The notes beneath the pieces are model-generated. The model saw only the letters and a list, made by a program, of their open reading frames with translations. It was not told where the DNA came from and searched no databases. Positions 1 through 12,239 of a DNA stretch of 64,000 nucleotides are shown here, in pieces. The translations under genes were made by a program, and so were the position numbers. This DNA comes from Cryptomeria japonica. Lineage: Eukaryota > Streptophyta > Pinopsida > Cupressales > Cupressaceae. How positions within the stretch are numbered: the first letter of the stretch is position 1; each line of letters begins with the position of its first letter. The DNA is taken from positions 603,260,709-603,324,708 of the forward strand of contig NC_081413.1 in assembly GCF_030272615.1 (NCBI RefSeq), given 5' to 3'.

Positions 1-1848
1 CTGACCATAGACAAAAAAAAGGAACATTACCAGATACCCTTTTATAATTTATTTAACATATATCAAAATGACCATAGAGTGTTTTGGAGAGGCTTGACTA
101 ACATGCTTTTTAGAACAACAAACTCAGTATTTTGGAAATAATTTTTCACATATAGGTCATAACCCAAAAATAAAAACATTTTTGGATACCCATTTTGGAT
201 TTACACAACATATGTCAAAATAAGACCATGGTGTTTTGGAGAAAAGTGTTGAAAAAATTGACTGTTACAGTCCTTCAAGAGCCCTATTAGGCCTCCAAAT
301 GCACTAGAGACACCCCTTAGACACTCCACCAACCTGTACACTCAACTTGGAAGGAAAGGAAATATTAAAAATAAAATTATTTCATAGGTTTTATGGTATT
401 ATTTACTATATTGGTACCAAAAATCCAAATGTCTTCTCAAACCCTGTCCAACTAGCTTAACACATGAGAATGTTAAGCCCTCAAATGCTCAAAACTCCAC
501 TTAGGTTCTTCCCTTGCAAAAATTGTTTAAAAACCATCTGTAACACTACCATATGCACCATTCCACAAATTATTGGGGAAATTAGTTGATGGAATGGAGA
601 GTTCTATATTTTTCTTTGACAAAGCCCCAAAACCTAGGTTTTTTAGACTAGGTTTGGTAAATTTGCTTGGAGAAGGATAAAAAATCAACAAAATTGAACC
701 AAAATGGTCCCAAATGAAAGGTAACACAGATATATTTCTAAAAATTCCACTCTTACATCTTAATTCATCCAAATAAGAAAGTTATGAAGCAAAGTGCAGC
801 GTTTTTACAGAAAATTGTAGCGAAAATGATCATCAAAATGCCTTCAAACTGACTTCTTCGTACAAAATCACCATCCAACTCATTTTTGGTCGTGGGAAGG
901 GAATATTTTAATTCCTCCAAGGCCTCCCAACTGATATAACCACCTTTTGAACCAACATGACTAACAAACACCTAATTACGTTCTCAAACACAAAAAGTTG
1001 CTTTTGACAAATTTTGACAATATGAGCAACTTTTACCTAAAACTTTATCCTAGACCAAACCATGACTCAAAATCACTTAGATAAGTCCAAATATATCCAA
1101 GAAACTCTTACATACCATTAAAAATAAATTTTGATCCATTGGGACCTATCTCTCACAAAATGACAACTTTTTACAATTTGACAATTTTTTAGCAATATTA
1201 ACAATATGACCCTAATAGGACTTGACCTAACATCTAATGGTCTCAATGACCTTATTTAAAACTTTTATCATTCAAAACAAAAAAACTTCATAATTTGCCT
1301 CATAGAGCCCTGATGGTGCCTTGGGTGCTCCTGCACCATGTAGGTCCAAAGTGAGTACCAACTAAGAAAAAGGAAAGTAGACTCAAAATATGTCAGCTAC
1401 TGTAATAAATAAATAAATAAAGAAAGTAAGATGCTACAAAAAGAATGTGAACTCAAATATAAGGTCACCTTTCAAGAAAAATATACACCTACTAGATACC
1501 TCCATATAGAAGAAGTATATCCCAATTTAAGTAAAGAATACAAATGTACCATCTAGTGGTATGGAACATTAAAAATTTCTTGAATAAAATAAAAATCCAT
1601 ATCAAATATAAAGAGTAGAAAATAAAATAGAAGGAGATAGTATGGGAGTTGAAAATAATACAAATGAGAAAGTGGTTATTTTTAGTGGCTAGGTATTTCC
1701 ATTTATTCCTAAAAATAATGTTGTAGATATATTTTTTTAGTTATTCCTTTACTTGATTACCTATATCGACATTATGTATGTCACTAACCAGAGATTACCT
1801 GGGTATAAGCCCTTATTTTGCTAGTAATGTTTTGTTGCATATTCTTAC

Positions 1849-1974
1849 CTCTTCCAGCCAGTCTCTACCATAGAATAATTTTGGTTTACCATCGACGCAG
1901 GGTTGATTCATTGACCATGCATCATATGCAAAAATTAGACCATGTGTAGCAAATGGTGTAAACTTAGCTTCCAT
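1849..1974 (-). other. Unidentified exon-like open segment inside REP-A
   Basis: On the minus strand an ATG at 1972-1974 opens 42 codons with no stop (start MEAKFTPFATHG, end FYGRDWLEE), followed directly by a good donor (GAG then GTAAGA). Copy 2 near 50500-50650 keeps the same frame with one visible residue change (A to P after LIF). A second open stretch with a possible GTAAG donor lies just upstream on the same strand, near 2030-2170. I do not recognise the protein. It may be a captured gene fragment or chance. Confidence 0.2.
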
Positions 1975-3589
1975 CAACTATTCTTTGAGAAAGGTGTGAT
2001 GCAGGTATCGATCACTTCCATTACCATAGCATTTCAGTTGCAAGCTTGGTAGATTTCTCGATTTCTCCATGCGCCTATTGAGATGAACTCCTTATTCTTC
2101 TTGGTACACAATAATAGATGCATCTTACCTTTGGGGAACATATTCCAATTCTTCACCTTCAAACCTATTCAAAGATTATTCCAACTTATCAAGATGTATT
2201 CAATAGATTTCCAGATAATGAAACAATATGTTTAAGATTAAAAGCATTGTATTTTATTTCCAAATAATCCATTCCGCCAATTTGGAATTAGTTTTGTCTA
2301 TGTTCAAGTCAATATGGATGGCAGTTATTTACCGCACCTGTAGATTATGATCCTTGTAGAATATAATTTTGTCTTTGGGTATATGTCTTCCTAACGTTCT
2401 GCACACCGAATTGCAAAACCATCTTCAGTTCGTTTAAGGAGTTCTCTGTTTATAGTTTGAATGCCTCCTCATACATGGATCAAGATTCATAGATAGGATG
2501 CACCCACAATCATTCTAAATATATTTTGCATCATTCAATAGACATTTTATATATTATTTGCCTTAGTCAACATATGAGTCATGATAATAGAGGAGTTATA
2601 ACCATGTTTGTTGTCAATCTTTCTCTGTTGTCACATTTATCCAATGTTCATTGAATCACTAACATTTTAGTCGACTGAAGGTCTCCCAAAATGCTTACTG
2701 TACTCGTATAATGGTTTATTTGAATTAATATTCAAATTAAAAGGAACATTGTTTTATCTTTAAAGAAATGGCATCATATGATCTTGTGGTACTGCAAATA
2801 TATTGTAAATTGCATATGTACCTTTTACTAAGAAAGTCCATGGAATTCATAAGTTGGTATTACTAAGTGCAAGTTAAATTACTATATATTAGAATAATTA
2901 ATATCCTATGTATTAAAGTTTAATGTATTCATACATCATTGTGTCTTTATATATAGAACTTATAAAGGAATTTCTTTAAATGACTAAGTGCACGGTTATA
3001 ATTCTTATTAATAACTTGATATTGTAACTTTCTTCATTACAAATGTGTAGATTATACTTAATATCATTTTTACATTATCCAAGCTTCATTTATTGAATTA
3101 TGAATATTTTCAAGGATCTTTTTTTTTAAATTTTATAATTATATTTTATATCATTATATTCAACGTTTTTTTAATAACTAAGAGATGAAGTGTATATTGA
3201 GTAAATAAATAGTCAATAGTATAAAGTGTTAGTGAAAAATATCATAATTCTTGGATAGTCTATTCATCCTTTTAGTAAACTTTGTCTCACTTGTTCTTAT
3301 TAGACAATCATAATTGTGTATAGCTATTAGTAAAATATTTCCATAAAGTAGTTGCTAGTATAGATTTTATGTTGACATTAACTTACATAGTATCAAGTAG
3401 ATACCATTTGGAGTGATGAATTTTAGTATAGACTACAGATTATCAAAATTACAAGGTTTATTGTTCCTTGTTCTGTTAATTAACAAGTTCTTATATCTTG
3501 TATAGAATTTTGGTTAATAATACTTGGCTTAGTTCTGATCATTTTTTTTTAATGAATGAATTTGGATTAAATTTACAACATATAATATT

Positions 3590-3774
3590 ATTCAATAATT
3601 GCTTCTGGTTTCGATTGTGTATGCCGATTTTTATCATCAACGTTTCAAATCACACTCCACGTTTCATCTCCTTGTTATTCTTGTTTCATCCCGATGATGA
3701 ATCACAGAGTGTGATTCGAAACATTGATGATAAAAATTGACATACACAATTGAATCCAGAAGAAATTATTGAAT
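3590..3774. repeat. Foldback hairpin in REP-A copy 1 (68-bp arms)
   Basis: Left arm 3590-3657 and right arm 3707-3774 are reverse complements with only a handful of mismatches; the loop is about 49 bases. The outer ends read ATTCAATAATT and AATTATTGAAT. The same structure sits in copy 3 (17320-17504) and copy 2 (52265-52449). It looks like a MITE-type foldback or a hairpin-RNA locus; no clear target-site duplication could be fixed. Confidence 0.8.
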
Positions 3775-3784
3775 ATTAGCATGG

Positions 3785-4115
3785 ATTGTGGAAATCTGAT
3801 AGCTCTAATAGATAATATGTTGTTTATGACCTACTTAATTTAGAATTGTTAACGTAATCTCATACATAAAGGTATTTTCTTTGTAATAGAGAATGTTAAA
3901 TTTATTAAAATCCTAACAAATAAAGGACATATGTGTATATAAAAGGTTGTGTAAATATGATAGCTCTAATAGATAATATGTTTTTATGTCCTACTTAATT
4001 TAGAATAGTTAATGTTTAATCTTATACATAGAGGTATTTGCTCTATAATAGATAATGTTAAATTTATTAAAATCCTAACAAATAAAGAATATATGTATAT
4101 ATTTATATTTATGTG
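3785..4115. repeat. Two-unit direct repeat in REP-A, period about 161 bp
   Basis: The segment with GATAGCTCTAATAGATAATA at 3798 recurs at 3959, and the following text (TACTTAATTTAGAA, AATGTTAAATTTATTAAAAT) repeats in the same order. The tandem structure is also present in the other REP-A copies. Confidence 0.75.
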
Positions 4116-4659
4116 TGGAATAAAGTATCTTGTGAAATGATCTAGACATTAACCCTTGTTAATATTCCATTAATTACATGCATATCATGTAGGTAAAAGA
4201 GTAAAAAATGGTTTGTAGCTCTTTTAATTTTGAGTAAAACACATCTAAAGTTTTAGTATCATTGGATGGGTGTCAAATATGAAGAAACAGATAAGGGTAG
4301 GTTACTACTTCAAACCTATTTATCAATAATCAGTTTAAAAGTTGCTTTGGCTAAATCTTGCTAATCAATAGTAAATATTTACTTTTGATTATTTTCTTTT
4401 TTTCTTCCATATCATGATATTGATACATTTTCATTTCATTATGCATTAGAATGTTAGATATATTATGCTACATTAGATTCCATCATTCTTGCCAATTCCG
4501 AATTGCTAGGTGTCTTCGTATAGGGTTGCATAGTTTTCATACAAAGGATTGTATTGAAGAGAAAACTTCATGGTAGGGGTGGTAAAGTATATTTATGATG
4601 TTCTATCTTGTCATGTTATTGTGTGGATGTTGTTGGTAATAGTAAGCTAAATTTTCAAA

Positions 4660-5370
4660 AATATCAAAAAATGTCTTAACAATGCTTGTTTTGATAAAGG
4701 GTGGGTCCTACTACTCATTGAGTTACCAATATCAATCAATGGTACCTTTCTTATGAATTTCCATTTTGACAAATCCTACAATTGTGTATGTGTTATTCAT
4801 ATGAAGGAGCATCAAAGAATGCACTTTAAAATAGATTCATAATATAATGATAATGACCATAAATAAAAATAGAAAGTAAAGCTCTATAGTAACATCTAAA
4901 CTTAAATTTAAATATCTAAAGATTATCAAGGCCCACCTTGAACGCCAACTTACTTCTTCATTGAACCCATTTCAAAAGATTATCAAGGCCTAAATACCAA
5001 CCTATTTTGATTTTGCCAATAGCACAATATTATAAACCTATTAGACTAACAAGGTCCATAATTGCAAGATGTTGCGATGTGAATCTTCTTATAAACCAAT
5101 GATTTTGCAAAGTATCTCAACTACGCTTGCTTTTTTTAAGGGCAATAACTACTATTCATTAAGCTCACAATATCAATCAATGGTACCTTTCTTATAATCT
5201 CTATTTTGATAAATACTATTTAATTGATTATAAGTTGTTGATTTGAAGGAGCACTAAAAACACCCATCAAAATAGATCCATAATTAAAAAATGATCATGA
5301 CTTGAAAAGACAAATGGAAAGTAGAGCTCTATAATAACATCTAAACTAAATTTCTAATATGTAAAAACTT
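4660..5370. repeat. Diverged direct repeat, period about 440 bp
   Basis: Text near 4685-4915 (AATATCAATCAATGGTACC, then GAAGGAGCA, then AGCTCTATAGTAACATCTAAA) recurs with many changes at about 5110-5345. It is an old local duplication in non-coding DNA. No gene was seen between 4638 and 7243; 5380-5600 is extremely AT-rich. Confidence 0.6.
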
Positions 5371-7243
5371 GTTTTCACTATTACACACAAACAATAATAA
5401 CTATACTGTAAACAAATCAATATAAAAACACATGAGATATCTTTAAAATAAAATAAATTTAATGTCTTCAAACATTTAATATTTTTTAATTAATAAAATA
5501 AAAATAATTAAAAAAATTTAATTAATTATTTTATATTTAATATTTTAATTCTATTAATATTTTATATCTTATATGATTTTGGAAAACAATCTCAAAAACA
5601 CCTTTTTATAATAAAAATATAAGATTTTAAGTTACAATGATGTTTGATCTCAATTAAAATAGTAATAAAGGAGAACAAACCTCTGATTTTAGTTTTTCAT
5701 AGAGAAGATAAATTGGTGTCATTATTTTAAAAACTGTTAAAACTGTTGAGCATGCATGAATCCGATCGAATCTTATAAGACCAACCTTTCTCTGATTTGA
5801 TTACTAACCTAAATGAAAATGACATTGATTAGGTCAAAAATGTATTTACCATCATACGGGAGCAAAGACCTAATGAATTATCTTGTACTAATTATTGTGA
5901 AGAAAGGAAATGGAGAGTACTAAGTATGGTGGCGTATCTGCTTCATAATACTCACAACAGCGGCCGGTACAAAAGCTTCGCTAAGTATGGTGGCATACCT
6001 ACTAAGCAAAATTTAAGATAGACAAAGCATAAAGGACAGGAGAAATTAGATATTAAATTGCAGCATCAGCTCTTTAGTATCCATCTTGGCTGAAATAACA
6101 ATGTGGTTCACAGTGCCCTGAATATTGTCTTTCATTATAAAAGGAGTTATTGATAGATACCAGAATACTGAAATCTTTCCAAATTGTTTAAATAGTTCAT
6201 TGAAAGTACAATTAGATGCAATGCGTTTCTCGTTTCAAAATATTATAATGAAAATGATTACAATATAACTATTAGTTGAGATATGCGATGTCTTAAAACT
6301 GTGAATATTATTTCAACACGTACCTAAACACTGTTAAACGAAAACGACAATGATTATCTCAATCATGTGTGCAATCAGATCTACACTCAAAAAAGCTTAT
6401 ATATTCCATACAAAGTGTAAACCTATTTCTGAAAGTCATCAATCCCATTAAGCTGTCCCCCCACAACTGAAAGAAAAAGTTAGAATCAAGTACATGCATT
6501 TCAAAAATCTTTAGGTTTAGGTAAATGTTTGAAAACATCATCTAAATAACATGCAAACCATTTTCGTTCAACAACTCCTAGATATGTCAATGTGGGGCTC
6601 ATTTTAGAAGCATAAGAGTCGAATTTTCAATTTTTTGTTTGACGTTTACGATAGGAATGGTTGAAGAATTCAATCAGCTTTATAAAAAGCACTCTCCCAA
6701 TTGCACGCAACCATTTGCTATCGGTGGGTCTCAATCGGAACTCTCCAGAACTCATTAATAGACAAGAAAATTAGATCTTATTATCATTTATGATGGTGTT
6801 GGAGTCAAACAAGCACGAATTATATGGTTCATAAGAATCCACCGCGCACAGAGAATCTACAGCTTAATTCTGATCGAACATCATAGTCTACAGTACGAAA
6901 ATTGATTTCTATTTATCAAAACCTTGACAATGAAAAAATAATAATTTGGAAGCAGTGGCTACTTGTTTAACGTGATTTTAAAGTATTCTTCAATAAGCTA
7001 ACCAGTATGAAGGTCCACTTGACGGTGAAAAATATATATAGTTTATTGAATTGATATACTCAGTGACTGTCGGTGTAGCTATCACCATCACACTAACAAA
7101 AATCTAGATATTGCTTCTACATGTCTTCAACCATGTCATTTCTAATAGTAGAAGATTCAATATTGGAGGAACATGTTAACCATTATTTGTACCCTAAGTG
7201 CGGTATGAAATAAGTTGAAATAATTTAAAATTATGTAACTTCA

Positions 7244-7277
7244 ACCAACTAATCTCTGCTGTCATTTATTATATATA
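7244..7277 (+). promoter_or_regulatory. Putative laccase core promoter: MYB-type AC site and TATA box
   Basis: TATATATA lies at 7270-7277, about 80 bases before the chosen start codon, a normal distance for a short plant 5' leader with transcription starting near 7300. ACCAACT at 7244-7250 fits the secondary-wall MYB element consensus ACC(A/T)A(A/C)(T/C), which lignin-pathway genes often carry. Motif matches only; short motifs also occur by chance. Confidence 0.45.
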
Positions 7278-7357
7278 GCACTTTAGGTTCTCGACTAAGC
7301 AAGCAGTTGTGCTAGTTGAAGCTTTCATTTCCATATATATAGTTAGGTGTTTGTAAT

Positions 7358-10300
7358 ATGCTTATGATGTCAAAATCTTACATGGTAAGGTTTATAGTGG
7401 TGCTGTTTACATTCATTGTCTTACGAGATTCTCTAGCATGGACAGACCTGCAGAACTACACATTCGTTGTAAGTGGATCTCAATATAATTACAGTGTTTC
7501 TCCATAAATAAAAGAAGTTTTATACTCTATGGAAAAGCTTGATAATTTCTTGTAGTTATGTGCTCAATTTGAACCTTCATTAAAGTCTGTCTTGTTGATT
7601 AGAAAACTTATTTATTGTAACTACCGACCTTTTTCTTTATGTTTCATCTTGTCTTCACTGTGGGTTTAACCCGTATTTAATAAAATTAACGTGTAATACC
7701 TGAATAATATGATAGAGAGGGTAGAGATCAACTGTTTTTCAAACATTGATTATATGGAGAATCCATGGCATGGCTGTATACACAAATACAGTCCAACCCA
7801 TATTTCTATTTACGAGTTCTAACGCAAGAAAGAAAATTTTGTTATTGATTTTCACAGCTTGAATCGACAAGTATTACTGGATTATGTGAGACATATAGTC
7901 AAGTCACAGTGAATGGACAGCTTCCAGGTCCAACTCTTTATGTCCGAAATGGAGACACACTTAATGTTGTAGTTTATAACAAAGCCCAGCACAATGCATC
8001 CATCCACTGGTAAATAATAAATATAGTTCTTGTAGACTGTCACTTGTATTTATGATTGAAGATTCTTTAACAAGGGTTTTGATTTTCAGGCATGGAGTGA
8101 GGCAGATCCGCACAGCGTGGGCTGATGGACCTGGGTACATTACACAGTGCCCCATCCAACCAGGGGGAAAGTTTACATACACTTTCACCATTATCGGACA
8201 GGAAGGGACGTTGTGGTGGCATGCCCATGTTTCATGGCTCCGTGCAACAGTTCATGGAGCAATGGTTATCCGTCCAAAGAAGGGTAGCTCTTATCCGTTT
8301 ACCCAACCTCATGCTGAGCTTCCTATAGTGCTAGGTAATGGAAAGTAGAACCTATGCAAGTTATACATTTTATTGATCAAGTTAGCTTGACCTTTCTTCA
8401 GCTATTAAGATTTGATGAAGCTGTCAGACTAGTTATAGAGACAGGTTAGAATATTCATGTTATAGGGAAAAGTTAAATTTTATTTTTTAAAAAGTTTTCA
8501 GTGGGTCTTTTTGTCGGTGGATTGGTTTGGAATGAGTCTATTAGGATTAAGATTTGTTAAGTCTAAGGACTTCACATCATAAGGGTTGAGATCGATATCA
8601 TATAGACAAATTTAGTAAAATAGATAATTTTTTTTTTTGTTTTCATCCATTCAATCTAAGACTCCTACTACCATGTTAAATAGCAAAATGATCTTGTCAA
8701 TAATATTGAATCTTTCAAATTGAAGTCTTAAAATTTTTTATTTTTCTTTAATATATTGTGGGCGACTATTATATAAATATATTTTTTATTAGAAAAGCTG
8801 TTGTTATTCACTAAATATTTATTCTATCATTAAAAGAAGCTATTTACCCACCCCCCCAAAAACGAGTAGCGTTATGTTCATATCAACGTTTTGAAAGCAT
8901 TTTGTTATGTTTTTTTCTTACAGAATTATGTTCCATATTTTATCGAGTGGACTCTTTTCACATGTCACGTTAACTTTAAATTTGTAATTGGAATAAGAAT
9001 GATATGTCGTTTGCAAAGCGTGAGTAATCTTGTCCATGGAATTTGCATGATTCAAATTATTGAATAAATTATCAAATTGAGCAGGGGAGTGGTGGAACAG
9101 TGATCCCATCACAGTCGAAGAGGAAGCAAAACTGAGTGGAGGGGCACCGAATATTTCAGACGCTTTTACTATAAATGGACAGCCAGGAGACCTCTATAAC
9201 TGCTCAACGTCAGGTAACAGTTTTGTTTTGGAATCAATTGGTACAACTATTCATATTCATTATTTTGAGTTTGAGTGGGTGGATGAAAGAATATAGATAA
9301 ATTGTTCTAGTGATTCAAAAGATTACAATAGCTTTTTAATAAAATGATTAAGAATGATGATGCATTAATTACAAAAGATTCTTAATCAAATGATTAAGAA
9401 TGATGATGTATGAATTACAATTACTCGTTATATAGAAAAATAATTCTACACAATGAAATCCAAAAATGGTCACTGCAAACGCCAAATTTTTTTCTATTCA
9501 TGATTAGAAACTAGTAGTTGAACAATGAAATTGTGTGTATCCAGGAACAACAAATTTCTCTGTGGTACAGGGACAAACCTATCTTCTTCGTATTGTCAAT
9601 GCTGCAGTCAATAATCACCTCTTTTTCAAGGTTGCGTCACACAGTCTCACAGTGGTATCTGTGGATGCCTCCTACACAAAGCCATACACAACAGACATAC
9701 TGATGATAACATCTGGTCAAACCGTAGATGCTCTTCTCACAGCCAATCAATCACAAGCCAAATACTACATGGCGGCAAAGGTATACACTACTCAAGCTCA
9801 AGGAAATTTTGACAACAACACAACAACCGCCATTTTAAGCTATGTGGGTTCTAATTCATCTGCCGCTCCAATCCTTCCGGACCTTCCAATATACAACGAC
9901 ACTACAACTGTCACCACATTTACCCGATCGTTACGAAGCCTGGCTTCAGAGGAGCATCCGGTTGCTGTTCCCCAAACCATAAGTGACAGTAGCATCATAA
10001 CTGTAGGACTCGGTTTAATCCCTTGTGAAACCAGCGGTAACTGTAGCGGCCCTAACAATACCAGAGTGAGTGCCAGTATGAACAATGTATCTTTTGTTCT
10101 GCCAGACATTGACGTTCTGCAAGCTTATCAGTTCAACATATCAAATGTCTATACCACCGACTTTCCTTCCAATCCACCGGTTGAATATGATTACACCGGC
10201 GTGGTATCAGAAACTTTGTGGGCGCCAATTTCTGGGACAAAAGTGAAAGTGATTGAATATAATGCCACAGTCCAGGTGGTGTTCCAGGGAACAAACATTT

Positions 10301-10735
10301 TCCAAGAAGACAACCATCCAATGCATATTCATGGGTATGATTTTTATATTGTAGGAGAGGGTTTTGGTAATTATGATGATGAAACAGATCCGAGCTCTTT
10401 CAATCTGGTTGATCCACCGCAAAGAAATACTGTAGGGGTTCCTGTCAAAGGATGGGCTGCTGTCAGATTCAAAGCTGACAATCCAGGTAATAATCAAAGT
10501 GACAATTTTTGTTTTTTTGGATGATTGTAGAGATACTATAGGGTTGAAATTGAATCTTTGAAACTATATATGGAGGACTGATAGGATATTTTCCATTTGT
10601 GCAGGTGCGTGGTTTGTACATTGTCACTTTGATGACCATGTAACATGGGGGTTGAATATGGTCTTTCTGGTGAAGAATGGCCCCACTGTTTTGGAAAGTT
10701 TAATCGCTCCTCCTGCTGACCTCCCCCAATGCTAA
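7358..10735 (+). CDS. Laccase (multicopper oxidase), complete, six exons
   Basis: Exons: 7358-7468, 7858-8009, 8090-8334, 9085-9213, 9545-10486, 10605-10735. All five introns are GT-AG and keep frame, giving 569 residues, the usual length for plant laccases. Residues 1-27 form a signal peptide (hydrophobic FIVVLFTFIVL, likely cut after SLA), so the enzyme is secreted to the cell wall. All four copper signatures are present: HWHG (87-90), WWHAH (130-134), HPMHIHG (470-476) and HCHFDDH (532-538); the type 1 copper Cys is C533 and the residue ten places on is Leu543. Plant laccases oxidise monolignols and other phenolics, reducing O2 to water; this gene's substrate is inferred. Other in-frame ATGs lie at codons 3, 4 and 9; the first was taken as it fits the leader. 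Several NxS/T glycosylation sites are visible. No damage was seen, so it is probably functional. Confidence 0.95.
9594..9614 (+). promoter_or_regulatory. Degenerate miR397-type target position in laccase exon 5
   Basis: Many plant laccase mRNAs are cut by miR397 at the segment encoding N-A-A-(L/V). Here it reads GTCAATGCTGCAGTCAATAA. Against my recollection of miR397 it has about three mismatches, two of them in the region pairing with the miRNA 5' end (positions 2 and 8), plus wobbles. It is at the expected place but is probably a poor target. Confidence 0.3.
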
Positions 10736-11615
10736 AGAAAGTTCCATGTCTGATTAGAGGCAAGGCAACGCTTTAAGGATTTATGCAACTCTTCTTTTAT
10801 AAGTTGTGTGTGAATTAGGTCATCATTAAGATCTAGTCCATGATGTTTAGTATGAGAAAAGAAGGATAAAGTTCATCCTTTATCTTTAGTTTAGATATTT
10901 ATGTGATGTAGAGCAATTTTTATGTGCTTTTTATCATTAATTTTTATTAATATTAAAATTATTTCTTTAATTTTATTTTGTTTGATTATTTTGTAAATGT
11001 TATGTTTAGGAAACACATGAGCATTCATTGCAATATTTTAAGGGTATTTTAAATTGTTAAAAAATATTTTGATATATAAAATAATTTATATGGTTTTCTA
11101 TCATGTTGAGAGGGGTAATTTATTGTGGAAAGTAAAGGTAAATGAGGGAAGCAAAATAAAGGTGGTATATTAGTTTTGATGGTTGTTTATTTATTTTTAA
11201 AATTTTGAAAATATCAATTGATCTATAATTAAGAATGTAAATTAAAATTTTATTGGACAATAAATTGTTCAAAATAAAATAATAAATAAATAGTAATTAT
11301 TTATAGAATGTAAATAGTAAATAAAATAGTTATTAGTGAAAAATAAAAATAAATAGGTATAGAATGTAAATTTAATATTCACTAGCAATAAATTGGCAAA
11401 ATATAAGTGAATAAAATAGTACCTAGTTATGAATGTAAATAGCAAATAAAATAGTAAATTAAATTTATGTATCTTTGTCTATAATTTTATAGTTACTATT
11501 TATCTATTCAAATTTTGCAAATAATTTCATTTCATAAAATATTTGCTTTTATTAATCTAGGTTTTTTTATGTCAAATATATTCTACAATAACTAATTAAT
11601 TTAAACAACTAAAAA
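10736..11615. other. 3' flank of laccase: AT-rich, no gene seen
   Basis: The first 200 bases are probably the 3' UTR; no canonical AATAAA is obvious near the stop. A short self-complementary stretch (GGATAAAGTTCATCC) lies near 10863. The rest is AT-rich with many AAATAAATAG-like runs. Confidence 0.5.
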
Positions 11616-11619
11616 AAAT

Positions 11620-11865
11620 ATATAGCACAATGGATTAATGTGTTTATTTTTTATTGAAAGCTTGTGGGTTTGACTCCTATTGTGGTTGCCAAGATTAATA
11701 TTTTTTTTCAATCTATTTCTTCACTGCTAATTCATTTTATTTTTTTTAATATGATTTTAATTATTAACCTTAAAAAGAAATTGATCACATGGTGCATTGG
11801 ATTAACATGTTTGACTTACTTGATCAAAAGGTTGTAGGTTCAACTACCACTATGGTTGTCAAAGT
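11620..11865 (+). repeat. Two degraded tRNA-like/SINE-like units in tandem
   Basis: Around 11622-11692 and 11785-11862 the text runs from an A-box-like TAGCACAATGGATTAA / TGCATTGGATTAA to a B-box-like GGTTTGACTCC / GGTTCAACTACC, then TGTGGTTGCC / TATGGTTGTC. The spacing resembles a tRNA, and flanking T-rich text is also partly shared, with a period near 165 bp. Both are too decayed to be tRNA genes. Confidence 0.35.
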
Positions 11866-12239
11866 TCATGTCTTTTTTAATCTATTTATTTGTTGCTAAT
11901 TTATTCGATTTTTTTTAGTATTTATATTTTTGTATCTTTATCATATTTGTATCAAGAGTTATAATATGATCCAAAATATGTCTACCAAGAATACCTTGCC
12001 AAAGGATAAATTTTAAAAATGAAGAGTAACAAAGACAACATTGAATAGAATATGCTCAAAATTGAGACAACGACGTGAACAAATGAGGAAGTGAGATCTT
12101 GAAAATGAAGAGAAACAAAGAGAATATGTTTTATATTATATGAAACGATGATGTGAACAAATGATTGATGCATATATACAATAAAAAAGAAATCATCGAA
12201 ACCAAAATGATCGAGAAAAGTGTGTTAAATGTAGGGAAA

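Larger units (their letters stand above)
1..4637. repeat. REP-A copy 1 (long dispersed repeat, left end outside window)
   Basis: By eye this stretch aligns almost base for base with 48634-52939, and its right part (2604-4637) aligns with 16311-18368. Differences from copy 2 are scattered substitutions plus small indels: copy 2 carries about 31 extra bases near 49887, and copy 1 lacks about 8 bases near 2740 that copies 2 and 3 keep. The right edge (about 4637) is the same point at which copy 3 ends (18368), which suggests a true element end or a shared breakpoint. No LTR, terminal inverted repeat or pol domain was seen, so the class is unknown. It holds a foldback at 3590-3774, a 161-bp direct repeat and one short open exon-like segment. 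Confidence 0.85.

Noticed and set aside
1-4637. REP-A as an LTR or as a complete DNA transposon
   Set aside because: No PBS or PPT next to it, no TG...CA end shared by copies, no terminal inverted repeat and no transposase frame.
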